From Streptomyces platensis (lineage in GTDB: Bacteria > Actinomycetota > Actinomycetes > Streptomycetales > Streptomycetaceae): a stretch of 64,000 nucleotides of DNA. Below are positions 42,538 to 51,026 of this stretch, piece after piece; positions within the stretch are counted from its first letter, which is position 1, and each line of letters starts with the position of its first letter. Made by a program: the position numbers and the translations under genes. The notes under the pieces were generated by a model. The model did no database searches, was not told the origin of the DNA, and saw only the letters and a list, made by a program, of their open reading frames with translations. The stretch lies in the NCBI RefSeq assembly GCF_008704855.1, contig NZ_CP023691.1, forward strand, positions 7,936,001-8,000,000. Direction: 5' to 3'.

Positions 42538-42632
42538 GCCCGCGAGGCTCCCACATCACACTGACAACCAGCCGTGAGCGGCTGGAGCCGACTGCCGACT
42601 GCCGACTGCCGACAGCCAGAGGACGCAGCGTC

Positions 42633-43148
42633 TTAAGAGGTACTGGAAGAGACCCAGTCACCGTTGCTTCGATGGCGGTCCAGTCCCACGGCCTCGAATT
42701 CGTCCTCGCCCAGGCTTCTCCTCGCGCCGAGTCGCCGAAGAGCCTGAGAAATCGGGCTGACTACACGGGAGAAGCGCCTCCTCGTCGGCTCATCCACCGG
42801 CCCCAATGCCAGTTTCCCGTCAGCCCAGACCACGGCTCGTTGTTCCCCGACGCCCCCAAAGTACTCGGCTTCGACATAGGCGACCGGCCCTGCGGCGGAC
42901 CACTGCGCGAGCAGCCTCTCGAACCCTCCCGGGAGGCGCCAGAACCCCAGAGCCCCCACGGCGCTGCCGTCCACAACGGCATCGAGGACCTCATCCGTCA
43001 TCGGCATCAGCGACAGGCCCTGGCGAAGAGGCGCAACCCGGCTGCCAGGAACGTCCCGTGACACGGCACGCAGCAACTCGTCTCCCGCGATCACTGCCTG
43101 CAATTCGTAACCCACCCTGCGCCCTCCCTCACCGATTGGAGAGCTCAT
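42633..43148 (-). CDS. Hypothetical protein (immunity-like orphan)
   Basis: This 171-residue protein begins MSSPIGEGGRRVGYELQAVIAGDELLRAV, followed by an alpha/beta domain (LLAQWSAAGPVAYVEAEYFGGVGEQRAVVWADGKL) and a helical end (SPISQALRRLGARRSLGEDEFEAVGL). No catalytic residues or signal peptide are seen. Together with its neighbour at 42181 it looks like one of the small cytoplasmic orphan or immunity-type proteins. The function is unknown. Confidence 0.68.
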   Translation of the reverse strand: MSSPIGEGGRRVGYELQAVIAGDELLRAVSRDVPGSRVAPLRQGLSLMPMTDEVLDAVVDGSAVGALGFWRLPGGFERLLAQWSAAGPVAYVEAEYFGGVGEQRAVVWADGKLALGPVDEPTRRRFSRVVSPISQALRRLGARRSLGEDEFEAVGLDRHRSNGDWVSSSTS

Positions 43149-43299
43149 CTTGACTGACTCACCCCGGGCGAACCCGCATGCCTACCCACCGTTCGCCAGC
43201 GCGGTCCTGCCAAGGCAGCCTTCGGCGCACGCCCGAACCGCTCCCTTGGTCGCGGCTGCCGTATCGGGGGAATCCACCGGCTCTACCTGCGGCTCTTCC

Positions 43300-43388
43300 G
43301 GCTCACCTCCGCCTCCGCGGAGAGCACCGCGTACCGCCCGAGCAGGCATCGCCCTTCGGCGGCTCACCTCCGCCTCCGCGGAGAGCGC
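43300..43388. CRISPR. Minimal type I-E-like CRISPR unit (repeat-spacer-repeat)
   Basis: Two 28-bp repeats at 43300-43327 and 43361-43388 differ at one base (position 27). They enclose one 33-bp spacer (43328-43360). The repeat begins GGCTCACCTCCGCCTCC; read on the minus strand it is GTGCTC, then a CTCCGC/GCGGAG hairpin, then GGTGAGCC, the layout of actinobacterial type I-E repeats. The 61-bp period matches that type. No cas gene is in the window. Confidence 0.7.
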
Positions 43389-43729
43389 AGCGCAGCACTC
43401 GAACCCGCCATGGCTCCGGCCCCACGCGTCGCGTGACACGATCTGCCGGGCCCGATACAGATATCATGATCATCGAGTCGAGCATCTGGAGCGCTTCGCA
43501 GCCTCTCGCCGAACTGACACCCGGTACGACATCACACCGGACGGGCCCAACAGCTTCGTCTCCACGGCTGCGTCGGCGGAGCTGAACCCCGCTGACATCT
43601 GGGCCGCGGCATCGGCCCCGACGATTTGGCTACCCACGCAGCATCCAGAAGTGCGTCGGCCGCCGGCACGACCACGCTAGCCATCACAGCCCGACCACCG
43701 CTTACAGCCGTAGAACACCAAGGAGCCTC

Positions 43730-43900
43730 ATGCCCCCCTCAACACCGCAGCCGCACAACACGATCGCTGCCAATCTCCCTCGCCCGGCGAAGCCCGACTA
43801 CAGCAACGTCTTCATCGAACCCATCTACGCGAACAGCTTTAGCGAAGTCGCCCCGGAGGACGATCTCGACGTGCCTGCCACCTCCCGAGTCGACCGCTGA
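43730..43900 (+). CDS. Small ORF, 56 residues, strong ribosome binding site, unknown function
   Basis: The ATG at 43730 is preceded by AAGGAG five bases upstream, a better site than most genes here. The peptide starts MPPSTPQPHNTIAANLPRP and contains an aromatic/acidic core (YSNVFIEPIYANSF) followed by an acidic tail (EVAPEDDLD). There are no Cys residues and no transmembrane segment. A leader-core organisation, as in ribosomally made peptides, is possible, but no modification enzyme is adjacent. It lies between the two CRISPR units. Confidence 0.45.
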   Translation: MPPSTPQPHNTIAANLPRPAKPDYSNVFIEPIYANSFSEVAPEDDLDVPATSRVDR

Positions 43901-43928
43901 CGACCTTGGGTGCAGAACGGCAGCTCAC

Positions 43929-44017
43929 GGTCCACCTCCGCCTCCGCGGAGAGCACGTCCAGCGCCCGATAGGCGAGGGCGCGAAGGTCGGCTCACCTCC
44001 GCGGGCGGAGGGGAGCA
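43929..44017. CRISPR. Second minimal type I-E-like CRISPR unit, degenerate
   Basis: A repeat at 43929-43956 is identical to the 43300 repeat except for GGTCC in place of GGCTC at its start. A 33-bp spacer (43957-43989) follows, then a diverged repeat from 43990 that keeps GGCTCACCTCCGC and the CTCCGC/GCGGAG hairpin with a shorter loop. Period and spacer length equal those of the first unit, 629 bp away. This suggests one old array that was broken or deleted. Confidence 0.6.
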
Positions 44018-44126
44018 GCGCCCTGCTCCCCTCCGATGTACGGGTGGGCAGCCAGCGCGCCAGCAGCTGCGCGGCCTGGCCGGCGCTCGTCCCGGCCGGC
44101 CGGGACCGCGGGGGCCCTTGGAGCCG

Positions 44127-44420
44127 CTACGCGCCGCGCGCAGCCGAGGCCGCCCGTAGCAATCCCTGCGGCAGATAAGGGGATTCGACCTGGATGTGCC
44201 AGCCCCTGCGGCGCGCGTGGCACGCCAGGGCCAAGATATCGAGGTCGGTAGCGGCGTCACAGGAGTCCGCGCGGTCGGCCACCTGGTAGTGGTCACGGTG
44301 GGCTTCCAGGGCGTCGGCCAGAGCGAGGTTGAAGCTTTCCTCGTCGCCCTCGACGAGCTGGGAGAAGAGGACCGTGGGCGGCGGGAAGAACCCCCGGTCC
44401 CTGGCCATCTTAAGAGTCAA
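44127..44420 (-). pseudogene. Imm49-family immunity protein, C-terminal fragment
   Basis: The 97-residue frame contains LVEGDEESFNLALADALEAHRDHYQVADRADSCDAATDLDILALACHARRRGWHIQVESPYLPQGLL, which matches the end of Imm49-type immunity proteins (usually above 200 residues). A TAG in frame lies just before the fragment, and the conserved N-terminal half is absent. It appears to be a truncated relic of a toxin-immunity locus. Confidence 0.55.
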
Positions 44421-44519
44421 GGGCGGCTTACCCTGATTCGACGAGAACTACAGCACACTTGCATCCCGCCGAATCCCGCTGACCTGCGGGTATTGAGGCC
44501 ACCGGCGTTCTGTGGGGTG

Positions 44520-44675
44520 CGCCCCTCTGCCACAGCACCCCGATCATGGCGTTCTCCTCCCAGCCCTCGGCGTCCTCGAAGTAGCCCTCCATCACCCCGC
44601 TGTTGGGTAACCATCCGCCCCGCTTGGCGATGGTCTTGCGGTCGTTGCCGGCGCGCCGGGATTCTTCGGCGGCGC
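44520..44675 (-). pseudogene. Tyrosine recombinase/integrase C-terminal fragment
   Basis: The minus strand encodes RRAGNDRKTIAKRGGWLPNS followed by GVMEGYFEDAEGWEENAMIGVL. This resembles the end of actinobacterial site-specific integrases (segment after the catalytic HxxR, with GGW and the Tyr of GYFED). No start, no catalytic Arg/His domain and no att repeat were recognised. It is a short relic marking an earlier integration event. Confidence 0.45.
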
Positions 44676-44763
44676 CGCGGCGGGGGAGTGGCCGGTCTTC
44701 CTCACCGGTGCCGCCGGCCCGGAGGCAGCGTGACGATGCCGTCCGCCGACACGCAGGTGCGCG

Positions 44764-47700
44764 TCAAATCAGGTACTGCGCCCGGAGGTCAGCCACGTAC
44801 TTGGTGATCAGGGCCGGTGACAGACGAGGGATGTCGTTCTCCTCGTCGAGGGCAGCGGCCCGTACCGCCGCACGGAACCGGTCCGCCGGCAGGGCGGACC
44901 CGGGCAGTGACTTCTGCGGCTCGGCGAAGGCGTGCAGCAGAGGAAGCAGCGAATGTTGCTTCTGGTGGTCGGGCAGGCTCCGCAGGGCGGTCTCGAAACG
45001 GTCGAGCCACTCGGCGTGGTCCTGGACGCGGGTCAGGGGGTGCCCGGCTGTCATCAGCCAGTCGACGAACGTGTCGAGGGAGATGCCGTCCTCGTGCGGG
45101 TTGACCACGTTGTAGGTCCGGTGGCCCTCTCGTGCGTCGTCACCCAGCGAGGTGATCGCCCGCGCGGTGAAGTCCACGGGGAGTGCGTCGTAGTGTGCGC
45201 TGCCGTCCCCCGTGTCGCGGTCGTAGAAGCTGCCGGGTGCGATGCCTGTCGCCAGCAGGCTCAGCAGGAGGCGGGTGAAGACGTCCGGAATGTTGAGCTG
45301 GCCGCGGTAGCGCGGGTGCGCGAGGATCAGGTTCGAGCGGAAGACTGCGACCGGCAGCCCGAACCTTTCGTGCGCCTCGTGCAGCAGCACCTCGCCGGCC
45401 CATTTGCTGGCCGCGTAACCGTCGGCGTAGTCACCTTCGAGGCCGCGTGTCCGGCAGGCGGTGCGGATGTCCGCCGACTCGTCGGCCGCTGACTCGTTCC
45501 CGAAGACGACGGCGACCGTCGACAGGTAGGTGAACTGCTTGATTCGGGAGGTGACCGCGAGCCTGATCAGTTCGGCTGTTCCCCGTACGTTGGGACCGAA
45601 CAACTGGTCGTAGGGCAGGACATGGTTGACCAGTGCCGCCGGGTGGACGATCAGGTCGACGGTGTCTGCCAGCCGCTGCCAAGTCCTGTCGTCGAGGCCG
45701 AGGTTCGGTTCCCCGATGTCGCCGGCGATCACGTGCAGATGCCGGGCGGCGAGCGCGTGGTAGCGCTCCATGAGTTCCGGGTCGCCGCTGTCGAAGGCCG
45801 CCTCCAGCCGTGCCCGGGCCGTCTCGGCGGAGGAGCCGCGGACCACGCACACCAGCGTGCCACCGCGCTGCGCCACGCGCTCCAGCCATTCGAGACACAG
45901 GAAACGGCCCAGGTAGCCGTTGGCGCCGGTCAGCAGCACGGTCCGGGCCTCGGGCAGCGGACCGGCCGGCCGTTCGGCCCGCCCTATGGCCCGTGCGTCG
46001 AGGAACGCGTCCAGCCGTAGGTCGGCCGCGTCGAGTCGCGTCGCATCAGGGCCGTGGAGGCTGTCGGCGGTAGGGCGGTGGTGTTCCGACGCGAGCGCCC
46101 GCTCGATGTGGTCGGCCACCCGCCGCAGCGTGTTGACCGGGTTGATGACCAGGTCGACAGGAACATCGACGCGGTAGATCTCCTTCAGCAGCTGAGAGAA
46201 CGACAGTGCCGTCAGGCTGTCACCGCCGAGGTCGAGGAAGCGTGCGCCGGGCTCCAGGTCGCCGTTCCGCTGCCCGAGGAGCGCCTGTGCGGCCCGGAGC
46301 ACGGTCTCCGGTACGGGCTGGTCGGGGCCGAGCCGGCGCAGTGCCCGCAGTTCGTCGGCCTCGCGGTCGGTCAATTCGGTGTACAGCGCTTCGAGGTGCT
46401 CGCCGTAGCGCTTCGTCAGGGCGGGCCGCAGCGGCTTGCGCATTCCGGAGAGCAGTCCGTTCTCCTGGGTGAACGGCTCGCTCTCGATGAGGAAGTCCCT
46501 GGGGATCTCGTAGGAGTTCAGTCCCGCCTCGGTGGCGAGTTCCTGCAGGGACTCCCGCAGGACCGGCCTGATGCGCCGGGGGTCCCCGTCGGCGCGGTCG
46601 AGGGCGTCCTGCGTCGGCACGACGACCGCGAGCAGGTAGGCGCGGGCGCTGTTGCCGTACAGGAAGATCTGCCGGACGACCGGACTGCCGCTGAAGAGCG
46701 CCTCCAGGCGGGAGACGGTGACGAATTCGCCCTGTGGCAGCTTGAGGACGTTGGAGCGGCGGTCGACGTACCGCAGCGCGTCGGGGCCGACGCGGGCCAT
46801 GATGTCGCCCGTGCGGTAGAAGCCATCCTCGTCGAAGGCCTCGGCGGTGGCGTCCGGGCGCCGGAAGTAGCCGGGGACGAGCCGGTCGGACCTGATCAGC
46901 AGTTCGCCCCTGGGGTGCGGTGAGTCGGTCGCGAAGTATCCCAGCTCGGGTACGTCGGCCAGCTTGTGGTCGGTCACCGGCGGGCGCAGCACCTGGCCGT
47001 CGAGGGAGACGATGCCGGCTTCCGTCGACCCGTAGCCGTCGGACAGCCTGACGTGGAGGCAGTTCTCGACGAACGCCGTCAGCTCGTCGCTCGGTGGAGC
47101 GGAGGCGGTGACGGCCCACAGGAGGCGGCCGCCCATGACCTTCTCCCGCAACTCCTCCCTCACCTGCTCGGCTGCATCGCCGTCCGGCTCGGTCCGGCGG
47201 GACAACTCGGCCCGGTAGTGCTGGAAGAGCATGTCGGAGATGCGGGGAACCATGAGGAACTCGGTGGGTCGGACCAGCGAGAGGTCTTCGAAGAGGGTCG
47301 ACAGGTCGCTGGACGCCGTGAAGCAGGCGAGGCCTCCCTTGGCGAGCGTGCTGAACAGTACGCCCCTGCCCATCATGTGGCTCAAGGGAAGGTAGTTCAG
47401 CACGATGGAGGGCCGAACCGCTTGGCCGGGTACGAAATCGATCCAGAAGTGCCTGGCCAGGCGCTCGGTGTACATGGCGCCCTTGGGGGTGCCGGAACTG
47501 CCCGAGGTGTAGATCAGTGCGCTGAGCGCGTCGGCTGCCGACCCGTCGGGAACCTCGGGGAGCGACGGCAGCGTCCTTCCCCGGTCGATGACCGATGCCA
47601 GTGTGTCCAGGGTGACGCCTCGGTCCTGCGCCGCGAGCCGCCCGCGCGCGGAGTCCAGCTCCTCCTGGTGGGCGGTGATCTCGGAGTGGTGGCCGATGAG

Positions 47701-48285
47701 GATGATCCGGCCCAGCGAGGGGGCGTTCGCCGCTATGTCGATCGCGACCGCCAGGTGGTCGACGTGCGCCACGAGCAGGCGCGGTCCGGTCTGCTCGACG
47801 ATGGGAGACAGGTGTAACGCCGAGGTACCGGCCTGGAGGGGAACGGACACCATGCCGGAGCGGATGCAGGCCAGCTCCACCACGGTGTACTCGGAGCTCG
47901 TGGACCCGAGAACGGCGACGAGGTCACCCGGTCCCATCGCGTGTGCGGGGTGGTGCCGCCACTCGGAGGCCACCGCGCCCACCCGTTCCCAGAGTTCGCC
48001 GTAGGTGAGCGTGTCGAACCGCTTCAGCAGGCGCAGCGTGGTCCGGCCCGTCTCCGGGTCGGTAACCGGCTCGGTGGCACGCTCGCCCAGGGCGGGACGG
48101 TCGGCGTACCCCTTCATCACCGTGGCCACCAGGGCGGCGAGCGGCAGTCCGGGCCGCCGGATCGCCTCGGTGACGGCGTCCAGGGGCGCGGTGTCACGGA
48201 ACTGCGCGTCGGTCGCGGACAGGTGGGCGTTGCGCCGGTCGGTACGTGCGTCGAGTTCGGCGGCGGGGGGTCGGGGGTGGGACAC
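44764..48285 (-). CDS. car: Carboxylic acid reductase (CAR), adenylation-thiolation-reductase enzyme
   Basis: This 1173-residue enzyme has essentially the length of Nocardia CAR (1174). The adenylation domain (about 1-640) carries YTSGSSGTPKGAMYTE and DGYGSTEAGIVSLDG. The thiolation domain has LGGDSLTAL, with the phosphopantetheine Ser near residue 688. The NADPH-dependent thioester reductase domain carries LTGANGYLGRFLCLEW (about 780) and later YxxSKW-type YAASKWAGE. It reduces carboxylic acids to aldehydes with ATP and NADPH and needs a phosphopantetheinyl transferase, which is not in the window. The start is GTG 48285 after AAGGAG. A FadR-type regulator is immediately upstream. Confidence 0.94.
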   Translation of the reverse strand: MSHPRPPAAELDARTDRRNAHLSATDAQFRDTAPLDAVTEAIRRPGLPLAALVATVMKGYADRPALGERATEPVTDPETGRTTLRLLKRFDTLTYGELWERVGAVASEWRHHPAHAMGPGDLVAVLGSTSSEYTVVELACIRSGMVSVPLQAGTSALHLSPIVEQTGPRLLVAHVDHLAVAIDIAANAPSLGRIILIGHHSEITAHQEELDSARGRLAAQDRGVTLDTLASVIDRGRTLPSLPEVPDGSAADALSALIYTSGSSGTPKGAMYTERLARHFWIDFVPGQAVRPSIVLNYLPLSHMMGRGVLFSTLAKGGLACFTASSDLSTLFEDLSLVRPTEFLMVPRISDMLFQHYRAELSRRTEPDGDAAEQVREELREKVMGGRLLWAVTASAPPSDELTAFVENCLHVRLSDGYGSTEAGIVSLDGQVLRPPVTDHKLADVPELGYFATDSPHPRGELLIRSDRLVPGYFRRPDATAEAFDEDGFYRTGDIMARVGPDALRYVDRRSNVLKLPQGEFVTVSRLEALFSGSPVVRQIFLYGNSARAYLLAVVVPTQDALDRADGDPRRIRPVLRESLQELATEAGLNSYEIPRDFLIESEPFTQENGLLSGMRKPLRPALTKRYGEHLEALYTELTDREADELRALRRLGPDQPVPETVLRAAQALLGQRNGDLEPGARFLDLGGDSLTALSFSQLLKEIYRVDVPVDLVINPVNTLRRVADHIERALASEHHRPTADSLHGPDATRLDAADLRLDAFLDARAIGRAERPAGPLPEARTVLLTGANGYLGRFLCLEWLERVAQRGGTLVCVVRGSSAETARARLEAAFDSGDPELMERYHALAARHLHVIAGDIGEPNLGLDDRTWQRLADTVDLIVHPAALVNHVLPYDQLFGPNVRGTAELIRLAVTSRIKQFTYLSTVAVVFGNESAADESADIRTACRTRGLEGDYADGYAASKWAGEVLLHEAHERFGLPVAVFRSNLILAHPRYRGQLNIPDVFTRLLLSLLATGIAPGSFYDRDTGDGSAHYDALPVDFTARAITSLGDDAREGHRTYNVVNPHEDGISLDTFVDWLMTAGHPLTRVQDHAEWLDRFETALRSLPDHQKQHSLLPLLHAFAEPQKSLPGSALPADRFRAAVRAAALDEENDIPRLSPALITKYVADLRAQYLI

Positions 48286-48460
48286 GAGTGGTCTCCTTTT
48301 CGGTCGTGAAAGCCCGTTCGGGTGGGCGGCGTTGCCGTGTGGGCAGGGTGTTCGTTTCAGGGGGAGGGCTGACGCAGCTGGTGGTGGTCCTGTCCCGTGC
48401 CGTATGCGGCGACCGCCGTGGCGATGCCCAGGACAGCCGGTACGGAAGCCGGCCGCGGAC

Positions 48461-49171
48461 TCACCGGTCCTCCGCGTCTCGTGGTGTGCCGGTCTCGTGG
48501 CCGTGGGTGAGCTGGACGATCGCGGCCGCCGTGGCACGGGCGCCGCCCGCGTCCCGGGCTTCGATCGCGTCGACGAGCCGGCGGTGCAGGCGGGCGTGCT
48601 CCTCGGCATGGACGGCGTCCCAGGGCAGGCCCCCCGGGGACGAGGTGAGCGCCGTGCCGAGGTAGTCGTACACCTCGATCAGCAGGTCGTTCCCGCTCGC
48701 CCGGACCACGGCCCGGTGGAACAGCGCGTCGACGTTCGTGGCCGCGGAGGTGTCCTCATCGGCGCAGGCCGCGTCGGCGTCGGCCAGGAGCTCCCGCAGC
48801 TGCTGCAACTGACTCTCGTCGCGGCGCAGGGCCGCGGCCTGGGAGGCGTACTCCTCCAGAACACTCCGCAGCTCCAGCACGTTGTCCCGCCGTGCGGAGC
48901 TCGCCCGCCGCACCATGACCGACTGCAGCTCGCTCGATGAGCGGACGTAGGTGCCGTCGCCGGCCCGGGGCTCCAGCAGACCCAGGTGCACCAGCGCACC
49001 GATCGCCTCCCGCAGGGTGCTGCGTCCGACGCCGAGTTCTTCGATGAGGGCCTGTTCCGGCGGGATCCGCGTCCCCACCGGCCACCCGCCGGCCTCGATG
49101 TGGGAGCGAAGACTGTCAACGAGCTGAGCGGAGAGGCTGGCGGTCCGCCGCGGTGCGCTGATGCGTTTCAT
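48461..49171 (-). CDS. GntR family (FadR subfamily, FCD domain) transcriptional regulator
   Basis: This 236-residue protein has a winged helix-turn-helix (about 12-78, RIPPEQALIEELGVGRSTLREAIGALVHLGLLEPRAGDGTYV). A helical FCD effector domain (about 95-220) follows, with Asp/His ligands in NVDALFHRAVVRASGN and EEHARLHRRLVDAI. Such regulators respond to organic acids. It lies 175 bp upstream of the CAR gene in the same direction and is its probable regulator. Confidence 0.9.
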   Translation of the reverse strand: MKRISAPRRTASLSAQLVDSLRSHIEAGGWPVGTRIPPEQALIEELGVGRSTLREAIGALVHLGLLEPRAGDGTYVRSSSELQSVMVRRASSARRDNVLELRSVLEEYASQAAALRRDESQLQQLRELLADADAACADEDTSAATNVDALFHRAVVRASGNDLLIEVYDYLGTALTSSPGGLPWDAVHAEEHARLHRRLVDAIEARDAGGARATAAAIVQLTHGHETGTPRDAEDR

Positions 49172-49185
49172 GGCAGCACTCTATA

Positions 49186-49210
49186 CAAACATCAGACATT
49201 TGAACATCAG
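49186..49210. promoter_or_regulatory. Candidate FadR-type operator/promoter of the GntR gene
   Basis: This is an unusually AT-rich stretch just upstream of the GntR start. It contains direct repeats AACATCAG at 49188 and 49203 (15-bp step) and an overlapping inverted CAAA/TTTG pair (49186-49202). It could be autoregulatory. The evidence is only the repeat pattern and position. Confidence 0.35.
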
Positions 49211-49406
49211 GTGCTGACTTGCAGTCAGCCCGCCACGTCTGCGCTTCCATCGCCACCCGCTGAGGACACTGCCGGCCTGCGCCACCGGGCGCCGTGCCGT
49301 TCGGATGCCGGCTCGGGCGGCGAGGTGTTGCAGGCAATGCGGGTGGTAGAACGCGTACGCGCCACGCGAGATCGATAACGCTGAAGCGTGACGTCCGCTG
49401 GTTCCG

Positions 49407-49757
49407 CTACCGACGGGCGGTCTCCTGAACGCTGAGCAGCAACCCGTCCTCCATTACGGCCGTCACCACCCGCACGCCCACGACGGAGCCGTCCACGATG
49501 TGGCGCTCCAGGAACCGGTACACCTCGGGGGTGATACTGGTGACTTCCTCCAGCTGGATCGACAAGCCAGGCTGGCTGCCGCCCGCACTACGCAGGGATT
49601 CGCGCAGCGTCTCAAGGCCGAGGAGCGCTCCATCTGTCGTCACGAGCACGAAGGACTCGTGGTGTGCGCCCAGGAATGCGTTGAGGCTTTCGGCCTCTCC
49701 ATCCCTCAGCCACGCAGCCAACTGGTCATGGTGCCGAGCCAAGAAGTTTCCGTGCAT
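49407..49757 (-). CDS. Small SnoaL/DUF4440-like hypothetical protein
   Basis: From ATG 49757 the product is 116 residues. It begins HDQLAAWLRDGEAESLNAFLGAHHESFVLVTTDG, followed by beta strands (SIQLEEVTSITPEVYRFLERHIV, VGVRVVTAVMEDGLLLSVQET). The helix-plus-sheet pattern resembles NTF2/SnoaL-type (DUF4440) proteins. No catalytic role can be assigned. The frame is open upstream and the start is uncertain. Confidence 0.6.
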   Translation of the reverse strand: MHGNFLARHHDQLAAWLRDGEAESLNAFLGAHHESFVLVTTDGALLGLETLRESLRSAGGSQPGLSIQLEEVTSITPEVYRFLERHIVDGSVVGVRVVTAVMEDGLLLSVQETARR

Positions 49758-50037
49758 CCCCCAACTGTGGCAGCTGATAGGCCGCTGTGCACCGGGCAGC
49801 GCCCACCAGTGGGCGAGTATCAGCTGATGAGAGCCGGGGCCGGTGCGGTAGGCGCCGGCCGACCGGCGAGTGCTTCGTTGCCGCGCATTGGAACGGGCTG
49901 AAGGGTCGGCAGGACGCAGGTCCTCGCCCAGGATGCCGTACAACTCGCGGCGGGACGCCGGTCCGTCGGCTGCAGGTGTCCTGCGGGTGAGGCCCGCGTT
50001 TAATAGGCGGCGCATGGCAGCCGGGCAGGGCATCGAG

Positions 50038-50904
50038 TCAAGGCCACACCCGTCGCCAGTCCGTCACGGGGTCAGGGTTTGTGTGGTCCGCAGGGGTGAC
50101 CCAGAAGGCTTTGCCCAGCTCAGCGCTGAACTGGGCGCCTGTCCGGCCGTCTCCGGAGGACCGGCCGGTGAGCCGCCGGCCTATCCACGGCCCCAGATGT
50201 TCGCGCGCGAACCGCAGATCCGCGGCGCGCCGCGCACCCCAGCCCGGCGGGGCGGCGGCCGGCAGCGGCGCGTCCCAGTCCGACTCGGCTGTCAGCCCGA
50301 GCGCCTGCCAGACGGCCTCCGCCACCCGGCGGTGCCCCTCGGCGTTCAGATGCAGCCGGTCGTCGGCCCACAGCCGCGGGTCGGACAGCGCCTTGGACGC
50401 ATACAGATCCACCACCACAGCGCCGTGCCGTGCGGCCACCTCGTCGATCCACGCGAACAGCTGCTCCATGCGCGGCCGGAAGCGCTCCAGTACGGGGCCC
50501 TGCCGCCCCGGGCTGCGCATCAGCACCAGCTGCCCACCGCCCTCGGCCAGCCGCCCGGCGGCGTCCTCGAACCGGGCGCACACCTGGGCCACGTCGCACC
50601 GGGGCCGCAGGACGTCATTGAGCCCGCCGACCAGCGTCACCAGATCGGCGCCCATCGCGGCCGCCGGCCCGCACTGCTCGTCGGCGATCTGCCCGATGAG
50701 CTTGCCGCGCACCGCGAGATTGGCGTAGCGGAAGCCCGGTGCGGCGGCGGGTTCCCCGGCCGGCCCCCGGGCCGCGGCCGCCAGACGGGCGGCGAGCAGA
50801 TCGGCCCAGCCGCGGTACGAGCCGTCCGGCAGGGCGTCCGACATTCCCTCGGTGAAGCTGTCGCCGACCGCGACGAAACTGGTGTAACGGGCATTCATCT
50901 CCAT
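50038..50904 (-). CDS. SGNH/GDSL-family hydrolase (esterase/lipase)
   Basis: This 288-residue protein has all four SGNH blocks: GDSFTEG (nucleophile Ser), the Gly of block II in YANLAVRGKL, GGLND (oxyanion Asn) and DRLHLN (catalytic Asp and His). There is no signal peptide, so it is probably cytoplasmic. The C-terminal 80 residues (WGARRAADLRFAREHLGPWI) form a tail typical of the Streptomyces subgroup. The ester substrate is unknown. It is divergent from the TetR gene. Confidence 0.91.
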   Translation of the reverse strand: MEMNARYTSFVAVGDSFTEGMSDALPDGSYRGWADLLAARLAAAARGPAGEPAAAPGFRYANLAVRGKLIGQIADEQCGPAAAMGADLVTLVGGLNDVLRPRCDVAQVCARFEDAAGRLAEGGGQLVLMRSPGRQGPVLERFRPRMEQLFAWIDEVAARHGAVVVDLYASKALSDPRLWADDRLHLNAEGHRRVAEAVWQALGLTAESDWDAPLPAAAPPGWGARRAADLRFAREHLGPWIGRRLTGRSSGDGRTGAQFSAELGKAFWVTPADHTNPDPVTDWRRVWP

Positions 50905-51026
50905 GGCGCCGTGATCCTACCGCCCGCCGTACCGCTCGGTATGCCCGGTCCCCGGGGTGCGGCGGAGCCCCGCGGTGTACGGTCTGGTGCGTCCGGACGG
51001 CGAGGAAAGAGACAGGTGGCCGCGCG

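Noticed and set aside
43150..43680. 176-codon plus-strand ORF starting MTDSPRANPHAYPP
   Set aside because: Its middle is made of the two CRISPR-like repeats, translated as proline/arginine-rich sequence, and the rest has no recognisable domain.
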